Made by a program: the position numbers and the translations under genes. 64,000 nucleotides of DNA, from assembly GCF_900094595.1 (NCBI RefSeq), contig NZ_FMAD01000006.1:1-64000 (forward strand). The letters are read 5' to 3'. Below are positions 54,973-63,156 of this stretch, one piece after another; the first letter of the stretch is position 1, and each line of letters opens with the position of its first letter. A model generated the notes under the pieces. The model ran no database searches and was not told where the DNA came from. It saw nothing but the letters and a program-made list of their open reading frames with translations. This DNA comes from Cupriavidus alkaliphilus. GTDB lineage: Bacteria; Pseudomonadota; Gammaproteobacteria; Burkholderiales; Burkholderiaceae.

Positions 54973-57129
54973 ATGAACCCCCAAAGCAGACGCAACTTCC
55001 TCAAGCTCGCCGGCGGCAGCGCCGCCGCCACCGCCGCGCTGGCGGCCTTTCCGCCGTCGATCCGCCGCGCGCTGGCGATCCCGGCCAACAACGCCACCGG
55101 CACCATCCGCGATGTCGAGCACGTGGTCATCCTGATGCAGGAGAACCGCTCGTTCGACAACTACTTCGGCACCCTGCGCGGCGTGCGCGGCTTTGGCGAC
55201 CGCTTCCCGATCCCGCTGGCGGGCGGCCTGAACGTCTGGCAGCAGACCTATACCAACGGCAGCACCACCCGCACCGTGCTGCCCTACCACCTCGACAGCA
55301 GCGCCGGCAATGCGCAGCGCGTCAGCGGCACCCCGCACTCGTATCCCGACGCGCAGAACGCCTGGGACCTGGGCCGCATGAACAAGTGGCCCACCTACAA
55401 GCAGACCCAGTCGATGGGCTTCTACACCGAGGCCGAACTGGATTTCCAGGTGGCGCTGGCCAATGCCTTCACGCTGTGCGACGCCTATCACTGCAGCTTC
55501 CATGGCGGCACCAACCCCAACCGCCTGTTCCACTGGACCGGCACCAACGATCCGGCCGGCGCCTTTGGCGGCCCGGTGATCGACAACAGCGGCGACTCGT
55601 TCACCGGCTCGGCCGCGCCCTACACCTGGAAGACCTACCCGGAGCGCCTGGAAACCGCCGGCGTGAGCTGGAAGGTCTACCAGAACATGCCGGACAACTT
55701 TACCGACAACCCACTCGCGGGCTTCAAGCAGTACCGCGATGCCAACGCCGCGCGCGGCAACCAGGCCAACGGCAGCCCCTATCCGCCGTACACCAGCGCC
55801 GACGACGCGGTCAGCCCGCTGCTCAAGGGCGTGTCCAACACCATGCCTGACGGCGGCTTCCTGCAGGCGCTGCGCGACGACGTCGCCGCCGGCAAGCTGC
55901 CGCAGGTGTCGTGGATCGTGGCGCCGGCCACGTACTCGGAGCACCCCGGGCCGTCCAGCCCGGTGCAGGGCGCCTGGTACACGCAGGAAGTGCTCGACGC
56001 ACTGACCGCCAATCCCGCGGTCTGGAGCAAGACCGTGCTGCTGATCAACTTCGACGAGAACGACGGCTATTTCGACCACCTGCCGCCGCCGTGCGCGCCG
56101 GCCTATGACGGCGACACGCTGGCTGGCGCCACCACGCTCGACCCGGAACAGCTCAAGCCCGAATACCACGTCGACAAGCGTCCCTACGGCCCCGGCCCGC
56201 GCGTGCCGATGTACGTGGTCTCGCCCTGGAGCCGCGGCGGCTGGGTCAACTCGCAGGTGTTCGACCACACCTCCGTGCTGCGCTTCCTGGAAGCGCGCTT
56301 CGGCGTGGCCGAACCCAATATCAGCGGCTTCCGCCGCGCGGTAGCGGGCGACCTGATCTCCGCCTTCAACTTCGTCAGTCCCAACACCAACCCCCTGCCG
56401 CAACTGCCCAGCCGCGACAAGGCCAGCGCCGACGCCATCCGCACCGCGCAGGGCGTGCTGCCGCAGGTGCCGCTGCCGCCGGCCGGCAGCCAGCAGATGC
56501 CGCAGCAGGACCCCGGCACGCGCCCGTCGCGCGCCCTGCCCTATGAACTGCACGTCAGCGCGCGCGAAGACGCCCGCGACCAGCGCGCGGTGTGGCTGCT
56601 GTTCAGCAACACCGGCACGGCGGCGGCGGTGTTCCACGTCTACGACCGCCTGCACCTGGACCGCGTGCCGCGCCGCTATATGGTCGAGCCGGGCAAGGAG
56701 TTGCATGGCAGCTGGGACGTCTTTGCCAGCGACGGCGGCAAGTACGACCTGTGGGTGCTGGGCCCGAACGGCTTCCACCGCGCCTTCCGCGGCGACGTGG
56801 CGGCGGTGACCGCGGCAGGAGCCAGCGCGCCGGAGATCCGCGTCTGCTATGACATCGCCAACGCCGCGGTGTACGTGGACATGATCAATACCGGCAGCGC
56901 CCCCTGCACCTTCACCGTCCAGGCCAACGCCTACCGCACCGACGGCCCGTGGACCTACGAAGTGCCCGCCGGCATGCAGCTGCAGCAGCACTGGCCGGTG
57001 GCGCGCCAGGGCAACTGGTACGACTTCACCGTCACCACCGCGCAAGGCGGCTTTACGCGCCGCTTTGCCGGGCGCATCGAAACCGGCAAGGACGGCGTGT
57101 CCGACCCGGCGATGGGCGCGGCCGGCTGA
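54973..57129 (+). CDS. plcN: phosphocholine-specific phospholipase C (PlcN/PlcH type)
   Basis: 718 residues. A twin-arginine signal (QSRRNFLKLAGGS) shows Tat export. The phosphoesterase domain contains VEHVVILMQENRSFDNYFGTLRGVRGFGDR near 38-68, FTLCDAYHCSFHGGTNPNRLFHWTGTND near 165-195, and NFDENDGYFDHLPPPCAP near 355, with metal-binding acids. Two C-terminal DUF756 domains follow from about 515. It cleaves phosphatidylcholine to diacylglycerol and phosphocholine outside the cytoplasm. Haemolytic or non-haemolytic type cannot be told by eye. Confidence 0.93.
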   Translation: MNPQSRRNFLKLAGGSAAATAALAAFPPSIRRALAIPANNATGTIRDVEHVVILMQENRSFDNYFGTLRGVRGFGDRFPIPLAGGLNVWQQTYTNGSTTRTVLPYHLDSSAGNAQRVSGTPHSYPDAQNAWDLGRMNKWPTYKQTQSMGFYTEAELDFQVALANAFTLCDAYHCSFHGGTNPNRLFHWTGTNDPAGAFGGPVIDNSGDSFTGSAAPYTWKTYPERLETAGVSWKVYQNMPDNFTDNPLAGFKQYRDANAARGNQANGSPYPPYTSADDAVSPLLKGVSNTMPDGGFLQALRDDVAAGKLPQVSWIVAPATYSEHPGPSSPVQGAWYTQEVLDALTANPAVWSKTVLLINFDENDGYFDHLPPPCAPAYDGDTLAGATTLDPEQLKPEYHVDKRPYGPGPRVPMYVVSPWSRGGWVNSQVFDHTSVLRFLEARFGVAEPNISGFRRAVAGDLISAFNFVSPNTNPLPQLPSRDKASADAIRTAQGVLPQVPLPPAGSQQMPQQDPGTRPSRALPYELHVSAREDARDQRAVWLLFSNTGTAAAVFHVYDRLHLDRVPRRYMVEPGKELHGSWDVFASDGGKYDLWVLGPNGFHRAFRGDVAAVTAAGASAPEIRVCYDIANAAVYVDMINTGSAPCTFTVQANAYRTDGPWTYEVPAGMQLQQHWPVARQGNWYDFTVTTAQGGFTRRFAGRIETGKDGVSDPAMGAAG

Positions 57130-57286
57130 CGCAACCCGTCGACCCGGCGCCACGCCAGTCCCGCCCCGGCCGGTCCCAAGCGGACCGGCCCGGGCGGGCG
57201 TAGCCGTTTTGTCATATTGGGCCGCTAGACTGCGCGGTCGTCCGGCCCGGTCCGGACCCTTTCCCCAAAACTCCGCGCGGACGACC

Positions 57287-58171
57287 ATGCTAGGCGACTT
57301 GCTGATGACCTTTTTCGAAGTGGCGCGCCAGGGCAGCATCACCATGGCGGCGCGGCAGTTGCGCGTGAGCCAGCCCACGGTCACGGGGCGCATCCGCCAG
57401 CTGGAGGAAACCTACGGCGTGGAGCTGTTCCATCGCCGCGCCAGCCGCGTCGACCTGAGCGATGTGGGCGTGGCCCTGATGCCGGTGGTCGAGCAACTGA
57501 TGCAGCAGGAAGGCAATGCCGACTACCTGCTGCGCAACGCCGGCAACCTGCGCTTTGGCAACCTGCGCATCGGCGCGACCGGCCCGTACTACATCCTGCG
57601 CGCGGTGGCGGCGTTCCGGCAACGCTACCCGGCGATCGACGTGAGCCTGGATATCGGCAACTCGCAGCAGATGCTCGAAGCGCTGTTCGAATACCGCATC
57701 GACGCGGCGGTGTCCTCGCATCCGGTGGACGATGACCGTCTGGCCTGCATCCGGCTGGCGAGCGACCCGATGGTGCTGGTGGTCCATCCCGACCATGCGC
57801 TGGCACGGCTTGCGCAGATCGAGCTGCCGCAGTTGCACGGCTATCACCTGCTGGTGCGCGAGCACGGCTCGATGACACGCAAGACAATCGAAACCGCGCT
57901 GGCAGCATGCGGGCTAGAGCTGCCGCCGCACACCGTAATCGGCAGCCGCGAGGCCATCTACGAGGCGATCCGCCAGGGCCTGGGCGCCAGCGTGGTGCCG
58001 CTGGGCGAGGTGCCGCGCGACCCGCTGCTGCGCGTGGTGCCGTTTGCGTCGGGGGCGCCGGTGCTGCACGAATACCTGTATTGCCTGCAGAGCCGGCGGC
58101 AGACCCGGCTGGTCGGCGCCTTCCTGGACTGCGTGGCGCTGGACGAGCCTGCCGCGGCCCAGGCCGCCTGA
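57287..58171 (+). CDS. LysR-family transcriptional regulator
   Basis: 294 residues from the ATG at 57287; a longer frame upstream is not family-like. The helix-turn-helix is LMTFFEVARQGSITMAARQLRVSQPTVTGRIRQLEETYGVELFHRRASRVDLSDVG at about 6-62. The effector domain follows (NLRIGATGPYYILRAVAAF). Relatives in this branch regulate phosphonate or choline-related genes. It is just downstream of the phospholipase C gene and codirectional, so it may sense a product such as phosphocholine; that is a guess from position. Confidence 0.9.
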   Translation: MLGDLLMTFFEVARQGSITMAARQLRVSQPTVTGRIRQLEETYGVELFHRRASRVDLSDVGVALMPVVEQLMQQEGNADYLLRNAGNLRFGNLRIGATGPYYILRAVAAFRQRYPAIDVSLDIGNSQQMLEALFEYRIDAAVSSHPVDDDRLACIRLASDPMVLVVHPDHALARLAQIELPQLHGYHLLVREHGSMTRKTIETALAACGLELPPHTVIGSREAIYEAIRQGLGASVVPLGEVPRDPLLRVVPFASGAPVLHEYLYCLQSRRQTRLVGAFLDCVALDEPAAAQAA

Positions 58172-58311
58172 CCCGACGTATGCTGGTGAAAACGACGGGG
58201 TATGCCGCGATGCAGGCGCCGATGCCGGCATCGGAAAACTTCGGTCCTTCATCACCGCGCGGTCACCGCGCCGCGCCAAGCTTGGCGGTTTCGCCTACGG
58301 AGCCCTCCCGC

Positions 58312-59013
58312 ATGCCTGCCGCACCCCGCCTCGCCCTGTTCGACCTGGACCACACCCTGCTGCCGCTGGACAGCGAGTACGAATGGGCGCGCTACCTGGT
58401 CGCCGTCGGCGGCGCCGACGCGGCCGAGATCGACGCGCACAACGCGCGCTGGCTGGCCGCCTACCAGGCCGGGCGCCTCGACTTCGCCGCCCATGCGCGC
58501 TTTGCGCTGGGCCTGCTGGCACGCCATCCGCGCCAGCGCCTGACGCAATGGCGCGCGGACTTCATGCGCGACGTGATCGTGCCCGCGATCCCGCCCGCCA
58601 CGCGCAACCTGCTGGCGCGCCATCTCGGCGCCGGCGACCTGTGCTGCATCGTGACCGCCACCTGCCGCTTCATCACCGAGCCGATCGCGCGCGAACTGGG
58701 CGTGCCGCACCTGCTGGCGGTGGAGGCCGAGCACGACGTGCACGGCGAATTCACCGGCGCGCTGGCCGGGGTGCCCGCCTATGGACCGGGCAAGGTGCTG
58801 CGCGTGCTGGCCTGGCTCGATACGCTCGGCCTTGCGCACGCGGAACTGGCGCACGCCACGTTCTACAGCGACTCGCGCAACGACCTGCCACTGCTGGAAA
58901 GCGTCGGCCACCCCGTCGCCGTCAATCCCGACCCGACCCTGCGCGACGCAGCCGGGGCGCGCGGCTGGCCGGTCATGCAGCTGTTCGCGGCGGCAGGCGT
59001 GCCGGCCGCCTGA
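58312..59013 (+). CDS. HAD-superfamily IB phosphatase (SerB-like)
   Basis: 233 residues from the ATG at 58312; the frame extends upstream through the LysR gene but without family features. The nucleophile motif LFDLDHTLLPLDSEYEWA is at 8-25, motif II is CIVTATCRFITEPIARELG near 115, and motif III/IV is ATFYSDSRNDLPLLESVGHPVAVNPD near 185-210. It belongs to the HAD-IB group of phosphoserine-phosphatase-like enzymes; substrates include phosphorylated small molecules. It is the first of a tight three-gene run, 3 bases before the peptidase gene. Confidence 0.9.
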   Translation: MPAAPRLALFDLDHTLLPLDSEYEWARYLVAVGGADAAEIDAHNARWLAAYQAGRLDFAAHARFALGLLARHPRQRLTQWRADFMRDVIVPAIPPATRNLLARHLGAGDLCCIVTATCRFITEPIARELGVPHLLAVEAEHDVHGEFTGALAGVPAYGPGKVLRVLAWLDTLGLAHAELAHATFYSDSRNDLPLLESVGHPVAVNPDPTLRDAAGARGWPVMQLFAAAGVPAA

Positions 59014-59016
59014 CCC

Positions 59017-60036
59017 ATGCACCCGCGCGCCGACTTCCCGGAATATGACCAGTTGCTGACCTTGCTGGATGCCGGCAGCCACGTGCTCGATACCCAGGTG
59101 GTGTGCGAGACCACCGTCCAAGGCCACCGCTTCGGCGTGCATGTCGCCACGCTCGGCAGCCGCGACCCGGGTGCGCCGGCCATCGGCATCTTCGGCGGCA
59201 TTCACGGGCTGGAGCGCATCGGCACCCAACTGGTGCTGGATTATCTGCGCTCGGTGCTGTCCCGCCTGGCCTGGGACGAACTGCTGCACCGCGAGCTGCA
59301 ATCGGTGCGGCTGGTGTTCATGCCCATCGTCAATCCCGGCGGCATGTGGGCCGGCACGCGCGCCAACCCCAACGGCGTCGACCTGATGCGCAACGGCCCG
59401 CAGGATGCCGACGCGCGCGTACCCTTCCTGGCCGGCGGCCAGCGCCTCGGCGCCTGGCTGCCGTGGTACCGCGGCGCGGCCGGCGCGCCGATGGAGATCG
59501 AAAGCAGCGCCCTGCTGCGCGTGGTCCGGCAGGAACTGCTGCCGCGTCCGCTCAGCTTTGCGGTGGACTGCCATTCCGGCTACGGCTGGCGCGACAGCAT
59601 CTGGTTCCCGTACGCGCGCACGCGCCGGCCGATGCCGCACCTGGCCGAGATGTACCTGCTCAAGACCTTGTTCGAGCAGGCCCACCCGCACCATGGCTAT
59701 ACCTTCGAGCCGCAGAGCCACCAGTACCTGCTGCACGGCGACCTGTGGGACCATGCCTATGACCTGGCCCCGCGCGGCAACCTGTTCCTGCCGATGACGC
59801 TGGAGCTGGGCTCGTGGCTGTGGATCAAGAAAAACCCGCGCCAGCTGTTCTCGCGCGAGGGCATCTTCAACCCGATCAAGGCGCACCGCACCGCGCGCGT
59901 GCTGCGCCGGCACGTCAGCCTGTTCGACTTTCTCGGCCGTATCGCCTTTGCGTCGGACCGCTGGCTGCCCCGCGGCGCGCAGCGCGACGAACTGCTGCAG
60001 CAGGCGCGCGCGCACTGGCACACGGAGCCGCCATGA
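59017..60036 (+). CDS. M14-family zinc carboxypeptidase-like protein
   Basis: 339 residues, no signal peptide. The zinc ligands fit the M14 pattern: His and Glu in FGGIHGLERIGTQL near 65-78, a second His in DCHSGYGWRDSIWFPYA near 188, and the probable catalytic Glu in MTLELGSWLWIKKNP near 268. A substrate-binding Arg in NPNGVDLMRNG also fits. It probably trims a peptide, perhaps murein-derived, in the cytoplasm. It is coupled to the hydrolase gene (ATGA overlap). Confidence 0.86.
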   Translation: MHPRADFPEYDQLLTLLDAGSHVLDTQVVCETTVQGHRFGVHVATLGSRDPGAPAIGIFGGIHGLERIGTQLVLDYLRSVLSRLAWDELLHRELQSVRLVFMPIVNPGGMWAGTRANPNGVDLMRNGPQDADARVPFLAGGQRLGAWLPWYRGAAGAPMEIESSALLRVVRQELLPRPLSFAVDCHSGYGWRDSIWFPYARTRRPMPHLAEMYLLKTLFEQAHPHHGYTFEPQSHQYLLHGDLWDHAYDLAPRGNLFLPMTLELGSWLWIKKNPRQLFSREGIFNPIKAHRTARVLRRHVSLFDFLGRIAFASDRWLPRGAQRDELLQQARAHWHTEPP

Positions 60037-60785
60037 GCCGATGGGTGTTCTTGCGGGGACTGACGCGCGAATCGCGCCACTGGGGAACGCTGCCGGCGCG
60101 CTGGGAGGCAGCCGGGCTGGGACGCCCGCTGTTGCCTGACCTGCCCGGCAATGGCGCGCTGTCGGCACAGCCAGCGCCGTGGAGCGTGCGCGACATGGTG
60201 ACGGCGGTGCGGCGCCAGCTGACCGCCGCCGGCGTGCCGGGACCGTATCGCGTGCTGGCCATGTCGCTTGGGGCGATGGCCGCGACCGAGTGGGCCAGTA
60301 CGCATCCGGAAGAAGTGAGCGGCCTGGTGCTGGTCAACACCAGCATGCGACCCTTCTGCACGCCGGCGCAACGCCTGCGTCCGCGCAACTGGGGCAGCCT
60401 GCTGCGCGTGGCGCAGCGCTGGCGCGATCGCGCGTATTGCGAGCGGACCATCCACGCCATCACCTGCGCGCGCACCGACACGCTCGCCAGCGACCTTGCG
60501 CAGTGGCAGGCCATCGCGGCGGACGCACCGGTCAGCCGGCAGGCCGCGCTGGCGCAATTGCTGGCCGCCGCGCGCTACCGGGCGCCGGCCGAGCCGCCGC
60601 GCTGCCCGGTATTGCTGCTGGCCTCGGCGGCGGACCGGCTGGTCAACCCGGCCTGTTCGGCGCGCATCGCGCAGGCCTGGGACGTGCCCTTGCTGACGCA
60701 CCACTGGGCCGGCCATGACCTGCCGCACGACGACCCGCAATGGGTATGCGATGCGGTCGCACGCGCCGGATCACGCTTCGGCTAG
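60033..60785 (+). CDS. alpha/beta-fold hydrolase
   Basis: 250 residues from the ATG at 60033 overlapping the peptidase stop. It has FLRGLTRESRHWGTLPARW at the N-terminus, LLPDLPGNGALSAQPAPWSVRDMV, a nucleophile elbow reading LAMSLGAMAATEWA near 73-86, and the late acid/His region LLLASAADRLVNPACS and HHWAGHDLPHDDPQWV. The elbow is MSLGAM rather than GxSxG, but Ser is kept. The substrate is unknown. Its last 15 bases overlap the convergent tetR gene. Confidence 0.87.
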   Translation: MSRWVFLRGLTRESRHWGTLPARWEAAGLGRPLLPDLPGNGALSAQPAPWSVRDMVTAVRRQLTAAGVPGPYRVLAMSLGAMAATEWASTHPEEVSGLVLVNTSMRPFCTPAQRLRPRNWGSLLRVAQRWRDRAYCERTIHAITCARTDTLASDLAQWQAIAADAPVSRQAALAQLLAAARYRAPAEPPRCPVLLLASAADRLVNPACSARIAQAWDVPLLTHHWAGHDLPHDDPQWVCDAVARAGSRFG

Positions 60786-61358
60786 CGCCTCTTCTACCGG
60801 CATGGCGCTGACCAGCAGCGCTGCCGCGGCATCGACGCGCTCCCACGTACCGAACAGCCGCGCGCTGATCAGACCATTCTGCAGCGCACCGAATATCACC
60901 TGCGCCAGCTGTTGCGGCGGCAGCGAAAACGGCGCCGCGCCCCGGGCGCCGGCCTGCTCGAGCAGGCGCGCCAGCCATTGCTCGTTAAGGCGGGTGAAGT
61001 CCTGCATCGCGGCGCGCACGGTGTCAGGCATGGCCAGCACATCGGCCGACAGCATGCCGACCACGCAGGCCTGGTCGGTGCAGGCGCCGTCGCGCAGTGG
61101 CTGCAGGTATTGCCGCGCCTGCTCGGCGCACGGCAGGCTGGTATCGATGGCTTGCAGCCGCGCCCGCTTGCGCGCGCTGTATTCGCGCACCGCCTCGAGC
61201 ACCAGGTCGTCCTTGGACGGGAAGTAATAGTGGATGCTCGAGGTCTTGACGCCGACCAGTTCGGCCAGGTCGCGGTAGCTGAAGCCGTTGAAGCCCCTGC
61301 GGCGGATCAGCACCAGCGCGTGTTCGACCAGTTGCTCGCGTACGGTTGGGGTATTCAT
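60771..61358 (-). CDS. TetR-family repressor, copy A of the tandem module
   Basis: 195 residues from the ATG at 61358. The helix-turn-helix region VREQLVEHALVLIRRRGFNGFSYRDLAELVGVKTSSIHYYFPSKDDLV is nearly identical to that of copy B at 62584, while the ligand domains differ much more. Cysteines at CTDQACVVG in the middle could be redox or metal sensitive; copy B has a similar cluster CGSDQICLCG. Unlike copy B it has no own promoter or operator: it starts 32 bases after the miniprotein stop and should be cotranscribed. Its 3' end overlaps the convergent hydrolase gene by 15 bases. Confidence 0.93.
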   Translation of the reverse strand: MNTPTVREQLVEHALVLIRRRGFNGFSYRDLAELVGVKTSSIHYYFPSKDDLVLEAVREYSARKRARLQAIDTSLPCAEQARQYLQPLRDGACTDQACVVGMLSADVLAMPDTVRAAMQDFTRLNEQWLARLLEQAGARGAAPFSLPPQQLAQVIFGALQNGLISARLFGTWERVDAAAALLVSAMPVEEALAEA

Positions 61359-61390
61359 GGCATCGACTCCTCGGCTTGCCGCCGGACCAT

Positions 61391-61492
61391 TCAGGCCGGC
61401 AGCGTTTGTGCGATCAGCGTGATGAGGGACCCGCTTGCAAGGCAAAGTCCAACCCATCCGCCCAGGATCAGCGCAGTGTCACGCCAACGCAT
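61391..61492 (-). CDS. 33-residue membrane miniprotein, module copy A
   Basis: ATG preceded by AGGAG at seven bases. The product, MRWRDTALILGGWVGLCLAS then GSLITLIAQTLPA, is one hydrophobic span after a basic start. It aligns along its full length with the copy B miniprotein (shared RDxxLxxGGW, LC, SGSxIT and AQxLP). Conservation between two diverged copies, with ribosome sites kept, shows it is real. Function unknown; it may sit in the inner membrane as a sensor or partner of the exported repeat protein. Confidence 0.8.
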   Translation of the reverse strand: MRWRDTALILGGWVGLCLASGSLITLIAQTLPA

Positions 61493-61508
61493 GATCGACT
61501 CCTGAAGC

Positions 61509-61532
61509 AGGGCCGCACCGTGGCGGCCCTGT
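61509..61532 (-). repeat. hairpin between repeat-protein gene and miniprotein gene, copy A
   Basis: CAGGGCCGC (61509-61517) pairs with GCGGCCCTG (61524-61532), a 9-bp perfect stem with a 6-base loop. It ends 17 bases before the miniprotein start. Copy B has an analogous stem in the same place with a different sequence. It could stabilise the upstream message or limit read-through. Confidence 0.7.
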
Positions 61533-61566
61533 GGTTTTCGGTGGCCGGCGCCAGGCCGGCCGGCTC

Positions 61567-62187
61567 TCAGGCGATGGCGCCGTCGGTGTAGGGATCGACC
61601 TTGCCAACGCGCGCACCGTCGGTGTACGGGTCGAAGCTGCGGGCCGGTTCGGCCGACACACCGCTGCGGTCCAGACCGGCTACCGTGCGGGCGCCGTCGG
61701 TGTACGGATCAGCCTTGCCGACGCGCGCACCGTCGGTGTACGGGTCGAAGCTGCGGGCCGGTTCGGCCGACACGCCGCTGCGATCCAGGCCGGCTACCGT
61801 GCGGGCGCCGTCGGTGTACGGATCAGCCTTGCCGACGCGGGCACCATCGGTGAACGGATCGACCTTGCCGCTGCGGTAGTTGTAGCCGTAGCTGTCGGCC
61901 GGCACCGTGGCTGCGAGCGTCCGCGCGCCGTCGGTGTACGGGTCAGGCTTGCCGACGCGTGCGCCTTCGGTGAACGGGTCGAACTTGCCGCTGCGCGCGC
62001 CTTCCGTGAACGGGTCGAACTTGCCGGTGCGGGCACCGTCGGTGAAGGCATCGGCGTTGCCGACGCGATAGCTGTAGCCGTACTTGTCGCCAGCGTTGGC
62101 GTTCACGCTGGCGGCCTGCGCGACACCGCCTGCGAGCGCGGCGGCAAGGGTGGCGGCGGTGATCAGGGTCTTGGCGGTCTTGGTCAT
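61567..62187 (-). CDS. exported DPYTDGAR-repeat protein, copy A
   Basis: 206 residues with a Sec signal peptide (TKTAKTLITAATLAAALAGGVAQA) and AGGAG before the ATG. The mature part has ten copies of an octapeptide D-P-[FY]-T-[DE]-G-A-R, joined by short linkers [ST]GKF, VGK[APV] or TVAGLDRSGVSAEPARSF. It contains no Cys or Trp and has balanced Asp/Glu and Arg. Two YGY-type segments (DKYGYSYR, DSYGYNYR) break the array. I know no characterised family for this repeat. Its first 80 codons are nearly identical to copy B. Confidence 0.85.
   Translation of the reverse strand: MTKTAKTLITAATLAAALAGGVAQAASVNANAGDKYGYSYRVGNADAFTDGARTGKFDPFTEGARSGKFDPFTEGARVGKPDPYTDGARTLAATVPADSYGYNYRSGKVDPFTDGARVGKADPYTDGARTVAGLDRSGVSAEPARSFDPYTDGARVGKADPYTDGARTVAGLDRSGVSAEPARSFDPYTDGARVGKVDPYTDGAIA
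61601..61828. repeat. 114-bp tandem duplication inside repeat-protein gene A
   Basis: Two near-identical 114-bp units (61601-61714 and 61715-61828) encode a 38-residue block each: octapeptide, TVAGLDRSGVSAEPARSF linker, octapeptide, VGKA. Copy B has only one such block, which explains most of the length difference (206 versus 128 residues). Confidence 0.9.
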
Positions 62188-62265
62188 GATGGGCTCCTGG
62201 GTGCGATGGTTCGGTATCGCGTCAATTCGGTATCAGTGGCTGTTGCAGTCTTTCTTCCGATTCCG

Positions 62266-62283
62266 CATCTATCAGTAGATAGA
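62266..62283 (-). promoter_or_regulatory. TetR-type 18-bp operator A1, in the leader of repeat gene A
   Basis: Read on the minus strand: TCTATCTACTGATAGATG. It matches the shared pattern TCTAYCT-N4-RTAGAT seen at three other sites in this module. It lies 79-96 bases upstream of the repeat-protein start, just inside a TTGAGA that could be a -35 element. The equivalent position in copy B (63890-63907) holds the same operator. Confidence 0.75.
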
Positions 62284-62385
62284 TAACCGGTCTCAAAAAA
62301 ATGACCGCTTCCGGTCGTGCAATGGGACCGCCGTGTGCCGCCTGGTCTTGCTTGTTGGTGGCGGTGCAGCGCTTCCATGGACTGG

Positions 62386-62414
62386 ATACTATCTACTGCT
62401 AGGTAGAGAGTCAA
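62386..62414 (-). promoter_or_regulatory. sigma-70 promoter of module A with TetR operator filling the spacer
   Basis: Minus strand: TTGACT (62409-62414), exactly 17 bp, TAGTAT (62386-62391). The 18-bp operator TCTACCTAGCAGTAGATA (62390-62407) occupies the spacer and touches the -10. This is the classic position for a blocking repressor. The leader to the repeat-protein start is about 190 bases. The matching promoter of module B would fall just past the right window edge. Confidence 0.8.
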
Positions 62415-62516
62415 GGAAAAACGTTTCTATGGGTGCGATAGTCATTCCCGATGAAGCGTTAAGTTCTTGTTTTTGAACCAGCTTTCTGGATCGGCGTGGC
62501 CATGCCGCAGGCAAAT

Positions 62517-62551
62517 AAAAAAACCGCCATGCGGCTTGCGCCACACGGCGG
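62517..62551 (-). terminator. intrinsic terminator after tetR copy B
   Basis: On the minus strand, CCGCCGTGTGGC pairs with GCCGCATGGCGG (12 bp, two G-U pairs) around a GCAA tetraloop and is followed by seven T. It begins 32 bases after the stop of tetR copy B and separates it from the module A promoter. Confidence 0.92.
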
Positions 62552-62583
62552 CTTCAGACGCGCCACTGATATCGCGCGCAAAT

Positions 62584-63150
62584 TCAACCGGATACGGCCG
62601 CCATCAGGGTGTCGGCGGCGGCTTCAACACGGTCCGACGTGCCGAACAGGCGTGCCGCGATCAGCCCGCTCTGCAGCGAGCCGAATACCACCTGTGCCAG
62701 CCGCGCCGGCGGTACCGGGAACGGCGTGCTGCGATAGGGCTGGGCCCGCTCCAGCAGCCCGGCCAGCCATTGCTCGTTCAGCAGGAAGAAGCCCTGCAGC
62801 ATCTTGTGCACGGATTCTGGCAGGCACAGCGTCTCGGTCGACAGCATGCCGCACAGGCAGATCTGGTCCGAGCCGCAGCTCGCGCGGAATGGCGCGAGGT
62901 AGATGGCAGCCTGCTCGGTGACCGGCAGGCTGGTGTCGATGGCGTTGATGCGTTCGGCCAGGCGGGCGCTGTATTCCTTCACCGCTTCCTGGACCAGGTC
63001 TTCCTTGGTCGGAAAGTAATAGTGGATGCTGGAGGTCTTCACGCCCACGAGCTCCGCAAGGTCGCGGTAGCTGAAGCCGTTGAAGCCGCGCCGGCGGATC
63101 AGGATCAGGGTGTGCTCGAGCAATTGCTCGCGTACGGATTGGGTCTTCAT
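62584..63150 (-). CDS. TetR-family repressor, copy B of the tandem module
   Basis: 188 residues. The DNA-binding domain VREQLLEHTLILIRRRGFNGFSYRDLAELVGVKTSSIHYYFPTKEDLV is almost the same as in copy A, so both should read the same operators. The ligand half has diverged, with a Cys cluster CGSDQICLCG near residue 85. It has its own promoter with a built-in operator. The predicted transcription start falls at or next to the ATG, so the mRNA may be leaderless. It ends with a strong intrinsic terminator. Confidence 0.94.
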   Translation of the reverse strand: MKTQSVREQLLEHTLILIRRRGFNGFSYRDLAELVGVKTSSIHYYFPTKEDLVQEAVKEYSARLAERINAIDTSLPVTEQAAIYLAPFRASCGSDQICLCGMLSTETLCLPESVHKMLQGFFLLNEQWLAGLLERAQPYRSTPFPVPPARLAQVVFGSLQSGLIAARLFGTSDRVEAAADTLMAAVSG

Positions 63151-63156
63151 GCAAGC

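Noticed and set aside
52446-57393. Very long minus-strand open frames (667 and 915 codons) opposite the lipoprotein and phospholipase genes
   Set aside because: Composition is His/Arg/Gly-rich shadow sequence without any family motif; the plus strand carries signal peptides and known domains.
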